Below, in pieces: positions 23,822-34,157 of a DNA stretch of 64,000 nt. The notes under the pieces are model-generated. The model saw only the letters and a program-made list of their open reading frames with translations, was not told the origin of the DNA and ran no database searches. Source of the stretch: Hirundichthys speculiger (Eukaryota; Chordata; Actinopteri; Beloniformes; Exocoetidae); the NCBI GenBank assembly GCA_018398805.1, contig JAGFBZ010000342.1, forward strand, positions 1,758,001 to 1,822,000, given 5' to 3'. A program made the position numbers and the translations under genes. The first letter of the stretch is position 1, and each line of letters starts with the position of its first letter.

Positions 23822-24360
23822 AGCGTGTTCAAATGAAGAAAAGAAAAGATGCACCGTTGTTGAGGAGAAGCTGATGGCTCCAGAACAGGAGTGCATCGAT
23901 GAAAGAACTAATCCTTGTTTAATTGGAGCATCAGTGGCTTTGATCGCTCCGACATGATTACATTTCTTCCCTCAGATGAAAGATCTGTCTCCTCACCATC
24001 CTGGCAGGGATGTGCAGTAAGAGGAGGAGTCGGAACAGCGAACAGGAATCCAAAAACTTTCACTTATGCAACAATGTTCCGACAGAAAACTTTGTTTAGA
24101 GGACAGGACTGCGATTCCAGAGACTTAAAGCAGCAGAAAGGTGCTACGACATGTTCGCTTCACCACTCGGTGTCGGAACTGTGTATTGTTTGGATGAAAA
24201 TGGTTTTATAGGATTAAAGTTGAACTTTTCTCATCCATTTATATGATTAAAAATGGCTTGAACTTTCTCTGAATCATCTGCCCCTGGTACTGGAAAGGTG
24301 ATCGTTTATAGGAGGTTAAACCCTTAAATTCATATTCTTTTTTTTGTCAATGTGCATTAT
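23822..24360. other. No gene seen
   Basis: Presumed intron; no family or repeat recognised. Confidence 0.4.
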
Positions 24361-24364
24361 ATAA

Positions 24365-24434
<70 letters not shown>
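24361..24434. repeat. AT dinucleotide microsatellite
   Basis: A long, nearly pure AT run of about 70 bases with one interruption. Confidence 0.95.
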
Positions 24435-24439
<5 letters not shown>

Positions 24440-24688
24440 GTTCCGATCCTCCAGATGGCAGCATCCTCACTCCATATAAAGCCACAGTCCCCCCGATGAA
24501 TTGCGAGTGAGAGAAAAGATGGCGCAGCACATCCTACTGCTGATTACGGAGGAACGGAACGAGGTAGAATCAAACTTTTGAAGTGGAACTTCTCGATAAA
24601 TTGAGGAGGTTACATCCACATCGTGGTTTTCAACATTCTCGGGGGGGGTCACACCCCCCATTAACCACAAAGTGTGAGGCTTTACTGT
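24440..24688. mobile_element. Tigger-like fragment, right end
   Basis: The segment 24605-24688 matches 7470-7549 and ends TTTACTGTA. No matching left end was found. The hAT at 24693 follows immediately. Confidence 0.45.
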
Positions 24689-24692
24689 ACAC

Positions 24693-24974
24693 TAGAGATG
24701 CGCGGATGAACCGTGCACCCGCGGGCGGAGTGGATAATCCGCATATCGGGCGGATGACTCGTCAAAAAATAATACTTTAATTAAATTCGGGTTGCGGTTG
24801 AAGCACTCAAATAATAATAATAAGAAAAAATATTTTACATATTATTAAAAAGGATGGCGGGTCGGTTCGGTTTTGAAAATTGGTGAAAAAACGTTCCTGC
24901 AAATGGATAGCGGGCGGATAGAGATTTTAAGAAGCGGTTGCGGGGTTAAATTATACGTCATCCGCGCATCTCTA
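24693..24974. mobile_element. Short hAT MITE, TAGAGATGCGCGGATG ends
   Basis: Good terminal inverted repeats TAGAGATGCGCGGATGA, and a perfect 8-bp TSD CTGTACAC (24685-24692 and 24975-24982). 282 bp, no coding. Confidence 0.85.
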
Positions 24975-25000
24975 CTGTACACGTGTTTTTTGAATAGTAA

Positions 25001-26136
25001 TAGAGCTGAGCGATTTTATCGATTCTGCGATATATATTGATATTTTATTTCTCCAGAGAGTATTGATTTTTCAGCCGCGGGTATCGATATTCTAAGCTTC
25101 TTCCAAAACCCCCGTGTCCCACCTTTAAAAGCTTGCAAGCAACAATTTGCACTGTTTAAATAAATGAATCTATTTTTCCCAACAAATCTTTTATTCATTT
25201 TGTCCAGCATTTACAAGCTGCCTGTCAGCCATATAATGTGAAATTGATGCTTTCAGTTCAATTAATTCAAACAAAGTCACTGGAACACTCACAAGATGTC
25301 ACCAAAATCACTTCGTCCCTTTAAAATCTTTCAGAAAATGATGTACAGTGATCCCTCGCCAATTCGTGCTTTAAGTTCCGCGGTTTTAGTTATACGCGGA
25401 TTTTTCAGAAATATATAATATAATAAAAAATCAAGAAAAACATGACAGAATGTTGTGCACGTTCTCTCACAGCGAAGAAATGTTGTGAGCCAGCCTGGCC
25501 CCTTTAAGAAGGTAGCCTTATGGGTGATGGTGTGGTCTTATGGGTAATGTAGTGTGTGTGTCGTGGGACGGCAGAACGAAAATGGGGTTAGATGAAAAGT
25601 GTAGTGAGCATCAACAGCAGCCCAGCGTGTATAGATTTACATTCTCTATTAACCGACAGGAGCTCAACAATACAACCTGTGTGATGTTACAAGTTCCTGC
25701 AGTGCCAGAATAAAGTGCTCGTTCCATGCAGAGAAAACCGGACTTTTTCTTTTGTTGTTGTTAGCATGTTAGCCGCTAATTACGAGCCAAAAATAGCACA
25801 ATACCAGCAGTTTGTTTACTACGGTTCAGAGACCAGAGGCTGTGAAGGAAACGCAAAGACCACAGTTGAGCCTTTGTCTTGTTTCGCTGTAGTGTCTCGC
25901 TACTTTTTGGGGGTTTTTAAAAATATATTAAACACATTATTGAGGCTCGGGGGGCTCCGGCTCCAGTTCGCAGATCTTGATTTTCGTGGGGGGGCGCCGG
26001 TCCCTATTAACTGTGAAAATTAAGGGATCACTGTAAATGTACTGTAAGATGAATATCAATATATATCGTATCATGAGCGGAATATCATGTATCGTATCAT
26101 ATCATATCACGAGATTAGTGTATCGCTACAGCCCTA
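25001..26136. mobile_element. hAT-like MITE family A, hosting Tigger-like insert
   Basis: It starts TAGAGCTGAGCG and ends GTATCGCTACAGCCCTA. The flanking 8-mers AATAGTAA and AATAATAA differ at one base, which supports hAT. It is interrupted by the Tigger-like element at 25346-26033. Confidence 0.8.
25346..26033. mobile_element. Tigger/pogo-like element nested in family A
   Basis: It begins CAGTGATCCCTCGCC and ends with the complement of CAGTGATCCCTTAA, with TA on both sides (25344-25345 and 26034-26035). 688 bp; the interior matches 11559-12048 and 4038-4311. No transposase. Confidence 0.85.
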
Positions 26137-26144
26137 AATAATAA

Positions 26145-27932
26145 CTTGTGATTTTCATATCTGGGCAGAAAATAGATGTAGCTTAAGTTGTTATTTTGAT
26201 CCTCTCAGCAGCTCCAAGGTCTCATCAATCAGAAATGATTGTCCTTCGGGGTTTATTCCTATATCCCTGTAACCTCTCTGCTCATGTTTATGTCCTTTAT
26301 GCTGTCCTATTTCTGGAGTCATTTACCATCACCATTACCATCAAGGTCTTGAAAGTCAAGTGTTTCCTCAGTCCTCCTTAGACAGATATAGTCACAGTTA
26401 CTTAGACACTCATACAGTCTGATGGTAAAGAAAGAAAGAAATATCCAAAACCTGACAACATATATGTGAGTCACCGGTGTGTCAAATCCCACATGCTCTC
26501 TCATTTAGTGAGTAATGTACAAAATATAACAAATAATCAGTTTCTAATACAGATGAACAGAACTAAAGTGGACTGCAGCAACAAGTTAGAATTTTAACAT
26601 AAAGGAAGTCAACAGAGAGCATCCCTGCTTGCTAATCTCAGTATCGAGGCTGGCCTACTGAAATATATGTTGTCATAAATAGTCAGGGCTTACAGACATT
26701 TTTAACATAGATTAAGGTCTACAATGTGCTTTACAGTAGATGTCTAATTCACCCATTCAGCTAAATACCTTTACAGCACCTCTGATTGATTACAGATGGG
26801 ATACGTAGGCCTGCAGAGCGCTGAGTAAGGACATGTGATGAACGGTTTGGGTGGCCTTCTGTGGTTTGTGGTGAAACTGGTTCTCCAGGTGTCTTTGTAT
26901 CACCTGTGTGGCTGTCGTGAAAGAACAGCGAAGGTCGCCGACTTACTGGATCATCCCGTCTCGCTCTCGGAGAAAGCAGAAACCAAGAAATACATTTAAC
27001 TGTTTCCTGACCACCGCAAAAAAAAAAGAAGTGTCCCTTCAAAATAAAAGCTTATTCGTGAGGAACATTTGGCATTTCCTCTACAGATGGATAAATGGTG
27101 AAGATCAAAGGTTCGTTAGCAGCTTAGTTCCACACGGTGTTACACAAAGGTCCCTCAGAGAGCCAGAAATACTCTGCAGATTACTAAAGACACAAATAAA
27201 CAAGCAGCAAACGGAGCAGCTAATACGTGAAACCGGTTTACAAACACGTGACCAGTCCGCCGAACATCCCAAGTGACTAATTGCTTCAGTTAAATTACCT
27301 AGAAAGGCTGCGGTAAAAGACTACGCTTCATGTGGAACATGAAGTGGGCGCAAAACAATATGTGTTTTTTTCTGCACGCTGAGAACCCCCTCAACCAAAA
27401 AGCGCTTTTTTGGACTCTGCTCCCACAATGCACTGGTCCCACACATAGAGCGCCATCTGCTCATGAGACGGCACACGGCGGAAATACCAGCGAACCGGGT
27501 CCCCACAGCTCAGGAGGAAAGCAGGCCAAGAGTGTTTGGTTTCCATTATTATTTAACAAAAATGGAGTTGCCGCTCACACTCACACTCATGTAGGAACAC
27601 ACACTAACACACACTGTCACATTTGCACTCAGACGCTACGTTCAGTTTCAGAGTCGAGTGTCAAATTGTTTCAAATGGCCCAGACGCAACCTCGCTCATC
27701 CTCTCGTCTCTTCTCTCCTCCTCATCTGAGGAAAGCTTGATGTTAATTGTAAACCGCATGGGCCGGCGGTCAAACAACGTTCATCTAATAACGACTAATA
27801 ACACCATTTCCTCGTTTCAGGGTACTTAGGTTCAGCTACGAGTGGAAAACGCACGGCTGACTGTATCTCCAAAGTGACCCGTTTTAATGAGTGAGTGCTA
27901 TATTTATATCCAACAGATGCATAAATTACTTG
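26145..27932. other. No gene seen
   Basis: Presumed pclo intron 3. I looked for the exon completing zinc finger 2 (an EWLCLNC-type motif on the minus strand) and did not find it. A CA-rich tract lies near 27575-27625. Confidence 0.4.
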
Positions 27933-28211
27933 TAGGGATGCACGATAACTGTTTTATAAAACCAATACCAATAACCGATAACACACACATATACCTAAGA
28001 TCATTACATCAATACTATGAACAAAATCAAAAATAGTTTGGACTTTTTAAATGAACAGATATTAATTTTTTCTATTGAAAAACTATTGACAAGCCTCTCA
28101 AACATTTTCGTAAAGCTATCAAACAAACCTATTTGATATCTGACATCAACTTAGATAAGGTTCATTACTGACTGATATAAAAAAATAAAGGCTCCTTGAA
28201 CTGGGAGCGTG

Positions 28212-28440
28212 CCTATGTTCCCACAGCCCTATGTTCCCACAGCCCTATGTTCCCTCAGCCATATGTTCCACAGCCCTATGTTCCCACAGCCCTATGTTCC
28301 CTCAGCCCTATGTTCCCACAGCCCTATGTTCCCACAGCCCTATGTTCCCTCAGCCCTTTGTTCCCTCAGCCCCATGTTCCTTCGGCCTTATGTTCTCTCA
28401 TTTCTAAGGTTTTATTTTTCTTTCCAAAATTAGGCCCTAT
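28212..28440. repeat. 16-bp minisatellite, left arm
   Basis: About 12 imperfect copies of CCCTATGTTCCCACAG, varying at the CAC/CTC position. Open frames of 104 and 74 residues across it are repeat artefacts. Confidence 0.9.
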
Positions 28441-28516
28441 GTTCCCACATTTCCTCTATCAGCAATTTGCATCAGATTTTATCCCCATTTCTGCCAATTT
28501 GGTCAATTAGTCAATT

Positions 28517-28890
28517 CGGCAGCACGGTGGCTTAGTGGGTTGCTTACTGTGTTGTTGCCTCACAGCTAGAAGGTTCCTGGTTCGAACCTCGGCAGGGGCC
28601 TTTCTGTGTGGAGTTTGCATGTTCTCCCCATGCTTGCGTGGGTTTCCTCCGGGTACTCCGGCTTCCTCCCACAGTACAAAGACATGCATGTCAGGTTAAT
28701 TAGTAATTCTAAATTGCCCGTAGGAGTGAATGTGAGTGTGAGTGGTTGTTTGTCTATGTGTGGCCCTGCGATGGACTGGCGACCTGTCCAGGGAGTAGCC
28801 CTGCCTTTCGCCTGTAGACGGCTGGGATAGACTCCAGCAGATCCCTGTGACCCTTCAAGGATGAAACGGGTATAGATAATGGATGTCTGT
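28517..28890 (+). mobile_element. tRNA-like SINE, GGCAGCACGGTGG type
   Basis: It begins CGGCAGCACGGTGGC. A box A-like TGGCTTAGTGGG is followed about 50 bp later by a box B-like GGTTCGAACC, the internal RNA polymerase III promoter arrangement. The rest (TGCGATGGACTGGCGACCTG, then GGATAGACTCCAGCAG) is a widespread fish interspersed repeat. It is not a functional tRNA, because no acceptor stem or anticodon fold is apparent. It lies inside the foldback-like element. Confidence 0.65.
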
Positions 28891-29104
28891 CTGTGTCTTC
28901 GATTCTTTATGTTTTTTTTTTTCGGTTTACTTTTTTTTAGTTATGCGCTTTGGGTTGCAACCAGTACATGTTTAAAGGGATGGTTCAGAGTAATTTCAAC
29001 CTAGGGTCCTGCACCATGACCTCGTGCCAAAATGCCCTCCAGAAGCTAGCTAGTTTTCCCTTGCTCAATCAGTGGCATTTTGAGAAAAATCTTGGAAATG
29101 AGGG

Positions 29105-29250
29105 AAACAAAGGGCTGAGGGAACATAGGGCTGAGGGAACATAGGGCTGAGGGAACATAGGGACTAATTTTCAAAATTTTCAGTGAAAAAAAAATTCTTA
29201 GGAATGAGGGAACATAGGGCTGTGGGATCATTGGGCTGTGGGAACATAGG
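29105..29250. repeat. 16-bp minisatellite, right arm, inverted
   Basis: Copies of GGGCTGAGGGAACATA and GGGCTGTGGGAACATA, the reverse complement of the left-arm unit, interrupted around 29162-29205 by non-repeat sequence. Confidence 0.85.
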
Positions 29251-30146
29251 GATGACCCCCTTGAACTGATGGAAATACATGCATCAGAATTACAAACTGA
29301 AAAAGATTAACATTTAAAGGATTTTGGCTTGTGGTTCCATTTAAATTAATACCTTTAATTAAAGTAAATGAGGTTCAGTAGTTTTTATTATTTAATCTCA
29401 TTGAAGCTTTAGATGAGAGGGATGAGGGAGAGGAGAGGGGAGCATGTTAGCATTAGCTTCCGTTAGCTCATGTTAGCGTGATTTCAAAACTCCATGGAAG
29501 TGATTGTTATGTTGTAGGTGGCTGATCAGGTTTTACGTATTAAAGCTTGTGCTTCCCTCCTCGTAGAATTCGCTCGGAGGATTCGTCACAAATAACCACC
29601 AAACTATCTTCTTCTGAAACTTTAACGAAGTTCCACGCCGCCATGTTTGTTGTGATTAGCGCTGTGCTGCAGGCTGCATTCAAGGTGTAACGTAAATTCC
29701 CACGTTCCCTCGTTTGCTAGTCGTTCTTTCAAACTTTTCTATTTTTTTCTTTTTTTTATGTGTATCGTGGGAAAATACTGCGAATATCAATTCAAGTCAG
29801 CAACTACCAAAATTATGACCGAGTTAATGAATTGTTTTCTGGCATGAGGGGGGATTTTTGATTTTCCTGATTGAGACATCGTTTTTCTGATTATGGCGAC
29901 GTTACTTGAACATAACATTCACTGACGGTTCGTGTTGACAAAATATATGTTATCAGGGGCTATTCGTCGTGATATCGGCGTTATCTGGATGAAGTCATAA
30001 TTTCCTGTTATCGGCCCGATAGCTATCGGTCCGATAGTTATCGTGCACCCCTAATTACTAGTGTTTGCAGTGTGTTGAAAGCCCAGGAAGCACTAGGGCT
30101 TTTATAGGATAATAATACCAATAATAATAATAATAATGTTCCCTAC

Positions 30147-31105
30147 CTCTCCTAAATGCGGAGAAGGGTTGAATCCACAACGACTGCACACTTCCTTCCT
30201 GCATTCGGAGCAAAGGCTGTAGTTCGGCGCCTCTGCTGATCCAACATTCAGCTCCACGTTACAGAGAGGGCAGCTGGTCTTGGGCAGAGCCGGTTCTGCT
30301 GCTGGAACCTCCTCAGAGATGGTTCTGGGGGGCTTCTTGGATTTGGCGGGAGGGGTGTCGGGGGCAGAGTCTGAATCCGGGGGAGACCCAGGGGCAGGAG
30401 AACGGAGAGTCGGGCGGTGAGCCCGGACCGGAATCTGGCGGTGACCCGGGAGGAGACTCCGGTTCTTTGTCCTCCTCTCCGGTGACCAGACTAGTAGCTG
30501 AACTCAGGAGGGACGATCCAAAGCTGAACATCTGCGACGCGGCGGCGGGGGGCTTAGCCGATTCCGTCAAACCTCCAAAGCCTCCGAACAACTTCCCGGT
30601 GACGGACGACTCCTCCTGTTTTGGCGCCGCCTGCGCCTGAGGCTTCGACGACCCACCAAACCCGCTGAACAGTTTCCCCGTGACGGACTCGGCAGCTTGT
30701 GTTGCAGCTGCAGGAGGCTTGGCTGCATCTGTGAGGCCTCCTAAACTGATACCCCCCAACCCCCCAAAGAAACTGGACTCCTGCTTGGCTTTAGCCGGAG
30801 ACTGCTGAGGGACTAGACTTCTGCTGGATGGGGCGACCCGTCTTGGGATCGATTTTCGGGGAGGGGCCCGGGGAAAGTGCCCCTGGAGAGGAAGGACCCG
30901 GCGATTTCTGCCTCGGTGTGGTCGGCGGCGTTAATCCTTGGTCGCTGGTGCTCTGCTGCTTTATCAGCAGCTTGCCAGGCTTGCCAGACGCCTGTCTCTG
31001 TGGTGAAGGGGGGGCCGAACCCTGCTTGGGTTTTGTCATGCCGGGGGGATCCATTCCCCCCATCGCTCGCTGCATCTGACAGTTCAGACATAACCACTCC
31101 TTACC
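30147..31105 (-). CDS. pclo: Piccolo exon 3 (zinc finger 1 end, zinc finger 2 start)
   Basis: Piccolo is a very large scaffold of the presynaptic active zone. The exon starts after an acceptor (CATTGACAG) and reads KEWLCLNCQMQRAMGG, the last Cys pair of zinc finger 1, nearly identical to mammalian piccolo. A Pro/Ser/Lys-rich linker follows with KSSP and two VTGKLF motifs typical of the inter-finger region. It ends with TSCPLCNVELNVGS, CSEC, CSRCGFNPSPHLGE, six of the eight Cys of zinc finger 2, then a donor GGAGAG|GTAGGG. Reading the whole exon needs two single-base corrections: one extra base near 30811-30814 and one near 30402. With both, the length is a multiple of three and matches phase 0 at each end. 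I infer assembly indels; decay is possible. The next exon, carrying the final Cys pair, is not in the window. Confidence 0.9.
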
Positions 31106-31210
31106 CTGTCAATGACACAAAAGTTAAATTAAATTAGATTACAAAATATTTCCACATTATTTAGTGCACAGGCATGGATGAGGTGATTATCACATACGTA
31201 CCACCAAATA

Positions 31211-32323
31211 TAGGGGTGCACGATAACTATCGGGCCGATAACAAGGAAATTATGACGTCATTCCGATAACTCTGATATCATGATGAATAGCCGTGATAAC
31301 ATATATATTTTTGTCAACACAGCAGTGCCTCGCTCCCTCTGAGTCTTAAATGACAGGCAGTGAATGTTATGTTCAAGTGACGTCGGCATAATCAGAAAAA
31401 CGATTTCTCAATCAGGAAAATCAAGAATACCCCCTCATGCCAGAAAACAACTTGTTAAGTTGGTCATAATTTTAGTAGTTGCTGACTTGAATTGATATTC
31501 ACAGTATTTTCCCTCATGTTACATATAAAAAAAGAAAAAAAATAGAAAAGAAAAGAAAGACTAGCAAACGAGGGATTGTCGGAATTTACGTTACACCTTG
31601 AATGCAGCCTGCAGCACAGCGCTGATCACAACAAACATGGCGGCGATGACATGGAGCTTCCTTAAAGTTTCAGAAGAAGATAGTTTGGTGGTTATTTGTG
31701 ACGGATCCTCCGAGTGAATTCTACGAGGAGGGAAGCACAAGCTTTAATACGTAAAACCTGATCAGCCACCTACAACATAACAATCGCTTCCATGGAGTTT
31801 TGAAATCACGCTAACGTGAGCTAATGCTAATGTGCGCAAGCCAGCAGCAGTCTCTCCTCCCATTATCTTTCTCATCTAAAGCTTCCATGAGATAAAAAAA
31901 AAAAAAAAAAACTACTGAACCTCATTTACTTTAATTAAAGGTATTAATTTAAATGGAACCACAAGTCAAAATCATTTAAATGTTAATCTTTTTCAGTCAG
32001 TAATTCTGATGCATGTATTTCCATCAGTTCAAGTCCTTTATTTTTTTATATCAGTCAGTAATGAACCTTATTTAAGTTAATGTGAGATATCAAATAGGTT
32101 TGTTTGATAGCTTTACAAAAATGTTTGAGAGGCTTGACAATAGTTTTTCATTGGAAAAAATAAATATCTGTTCATTTAAAGAGTCCAAACTATTTTTGAT
32201 TTTGTTCATAGTATTGATGTAATAATCTTAGGTATGTGTGTGTGTTATCGGTATCGGCCTTTAGGAGCTGAAAGTTATCGGTTATCGGTATCAGTTTAAA
32301 AAAACAGTTATCGTGCATCTCTA
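31211..32323. mobile_element. hAT family E, copy 2, in pclo intron 2
   Basis: It starts TAGGGGTGCACGATAAC and ends with the complement of TAGAGATGCACGATAAC. The flanking 8-mers ACCAAATA and ACCAGATA differ at one base. It is the inverted counterpart of 27933-30053 without the foldback insert. It begins 106 bp upstream of exon 3 in the transcribed direction. Non-coding. Confidence 0.85.
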
Positions 32324-32334
32324 ACCAGATATAC

Positions 32335-32506
32335 CAAGTTAATCATCTGATGAACATATACAGCAACTTAATTTTTCATCTCTACTTTTAATTTTGATAT
32401 CAACTGGGTAGAATATCACAATACATCGTGATATGTGATAATATCGTAGCGTGATAGTATCATGATACATATCATATTGCGAGGTCCTTGCCAATACTCA
32501 CCCCTA
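32335..32506. mobile_element. hAT MITE family D, 3' fragment
   Basis: It matches the right half of 42118-42470, ending GCCAATACTCACCCCTA. The left half is absent; it abuts hAT copy E2. Confidence 0.65.
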
Positions 32507-34157
32507 ATCATTAACTGGTGTTTTTAGATAAAATTATTTGCCAAAGTCTTTACACAAAACAGCACAGGATGAAACAGGAGGGTTCAAACATAATTAAAAT
32601 CCTGTGATTATTGTGGGTTTTATTATCAGGCAAATAGAACCTCAGGTAAACAAGAACATATAGCATTTTTTTTTACTGTGCCACCTGTTATTCAGTGGAA
32701 ATTAAACCAAAAAGAAAATTCCATGTGGTTAATTCCAAGCACCCCCCCCCCCCCCCGCCCCCCCACTGTTGCATCCAGCTGCTCCAGGTGCTTATCCTTA
32801 AACCTGATGAATTGATCATCAGCAGGCCTCTATAAAAACAGACATTTTGCAGTTTGCTGGTCTGGAGCATTCAGACGTTTGTCAACGCAATGCCGAGGGG
32901 GTAAGACATAAGCAATGGTCTTAGAGGAGCACACTGGAGATGGTTATAAATCCATTTCCCAAAAGAAAAACAAGCTTTAAAACAATTTAGAGCTCAACAT
33001 TGTGCAGTTTGTTAGTTATCCACAAGAAGAACGCATTCATGCATTTACTTTTGCATTAACTGTGTATTTAATCTGTTTTCTTTGGTCCAAAATGATGTCT
33101 TGAAGGAATAGGATTCTATCTTAGCAGCAGTATGCAACCAGTCAGAAGGATATACTCTTTTCCTGTACGAACAGACATCTTCCCTTTACTGCTGCAGAGG
33201 TCCTGTAAGTGTTGAAGATGAACAGCTGCTGTTCAATGACTTTGTTCTGACTCTGCTACACACCTGTTCCTACAACAGCCCAGCAACACCGCCAGTCTCT
33301 TTGTTTAGCGTCTGGTTATCTCCTTGGTTTCCACTGTGTGCAAGGTACCATGTTGAAAAGGTTCACTGTTGACAGTCCGATCACTATCTAGGACGGTTGC
33401 GGCATCAATGAGTGTTTTTGTGTTTAACGGTGCTTCCTTCTTCAGATGGATTTAAAGGCTTCTATCAAGCTGCATGGTGAACAGATTTAAACAAACAAAC
33501 AGGATATCTCTCAAGAAAAGCCTGTTTCCTGAACTGATCAAAAACCAGTTGACCCCAATCTTGACCCGAAGAGCAGCAGAAGCTTGAGCTGAAGGAATCA
33601 TTCGCCCCGCTGTTCTCTAATCGTGACCCAACAACGTTTACACTTCGACTGTGGCTGACTGTTCTCACTTCCTGGCAGAATATCTTCCTGTGGCCTGATA
33701 TGAGTCACCTTGATCAACATTCCCAGCGTCCATATGGTCCCTCTGTTTCTCAGATTGTGAGTCCCCCCCCCCCCACTGCCAGACTCAGAGAATAGCAATA
33801 TGCTATTACTAAGCTTGAGTGGGATTCAGCTGCAGTTTCACTTTATATGTCTTATTCTGAATGAAGTCGTTGAGTTTTATCCAGAATTTGTTTGACTTCA
33901 GTGATGTTGACAGTTAATTCTGAAAATTCATTTCATGATGCTGATGAGAACAAGAGAACAACAGAATATTCTTTTTGTTCATTGTGTTGTGAAGCAAAAC
34001 ATAAAGAGAAATGAACAGAGGATTTTGCTATTTACTTTTACATTGTCTGCCACTGACAACAGGAAATATCTTGTGGATTATCAGATAAATAGATAAACAC
34101 TGACGGTCTTTCATTTCTTAGAAATAAAATATAATTAAAAAAACGTAAGTCTCTTAC
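32507..34157 (-). other. pclo intron 2, remaining part
   Basis: Apparently unique intronic sequence apart from poly-C tracts near 32743-32764 and 33767-33778. No coding exon recognised. Intron 2 spans 31106-34157 in all. Confidence 0.7.

Larger units (their letters stand above)
28204..29260. mobile_element. Foldback-like element with minisatellite arms
   Basis: It is inserted in the hAT copy between perfect 8-bp duplications TTGAACTG (28196-28203 and 29261-29268). The left arm (28212-28440) is a tandem array of a 16-bp unit CCCTATGTTCCCACAG. The right arm (about 29108-29250) is the complementary array (GGGAACATAGGGCTGAG). The uninterrupted relative at 31211-32323 shows the empty site. A SINE-like segment lies between the arms. 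The 8-bp TSD suggests hAT mobilisation. Confidence 0.8.
27933..30053. mobile_element. hAT family E, copy 1, 94 bp from pclo exon 3
   Basis: It starts TAGGGATGCACGATAAC and ends with the complement of TAGGGGTGCACGATAAC. The flanking 8-mers are ATTACTTG and ATTACTAG. It is homologous, in inverted orientation, to 31211-32323. A second transposon is nested at 28204-29260. No transposase frame. Confidence 0.85.

Noticed and set aside
28196..28510. 104-residue frame rich in PYVPTALCS
   Set aside because: Translation of the 16-bp minisatellite.
28517..28600. Possible tRNA gene (box A and box B present)
   Set aside because: No cloverleaf, and the sequence continues into a known type of fish interspersed repeat; called as SINE-like instead.
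1..30146. Further pclo exons (rest of zinc finger 2 and the very large central exon)
   Set aside because: I searched for an EWLCLNC-like motif and for a long homologous frame on the minus strand and found neither.
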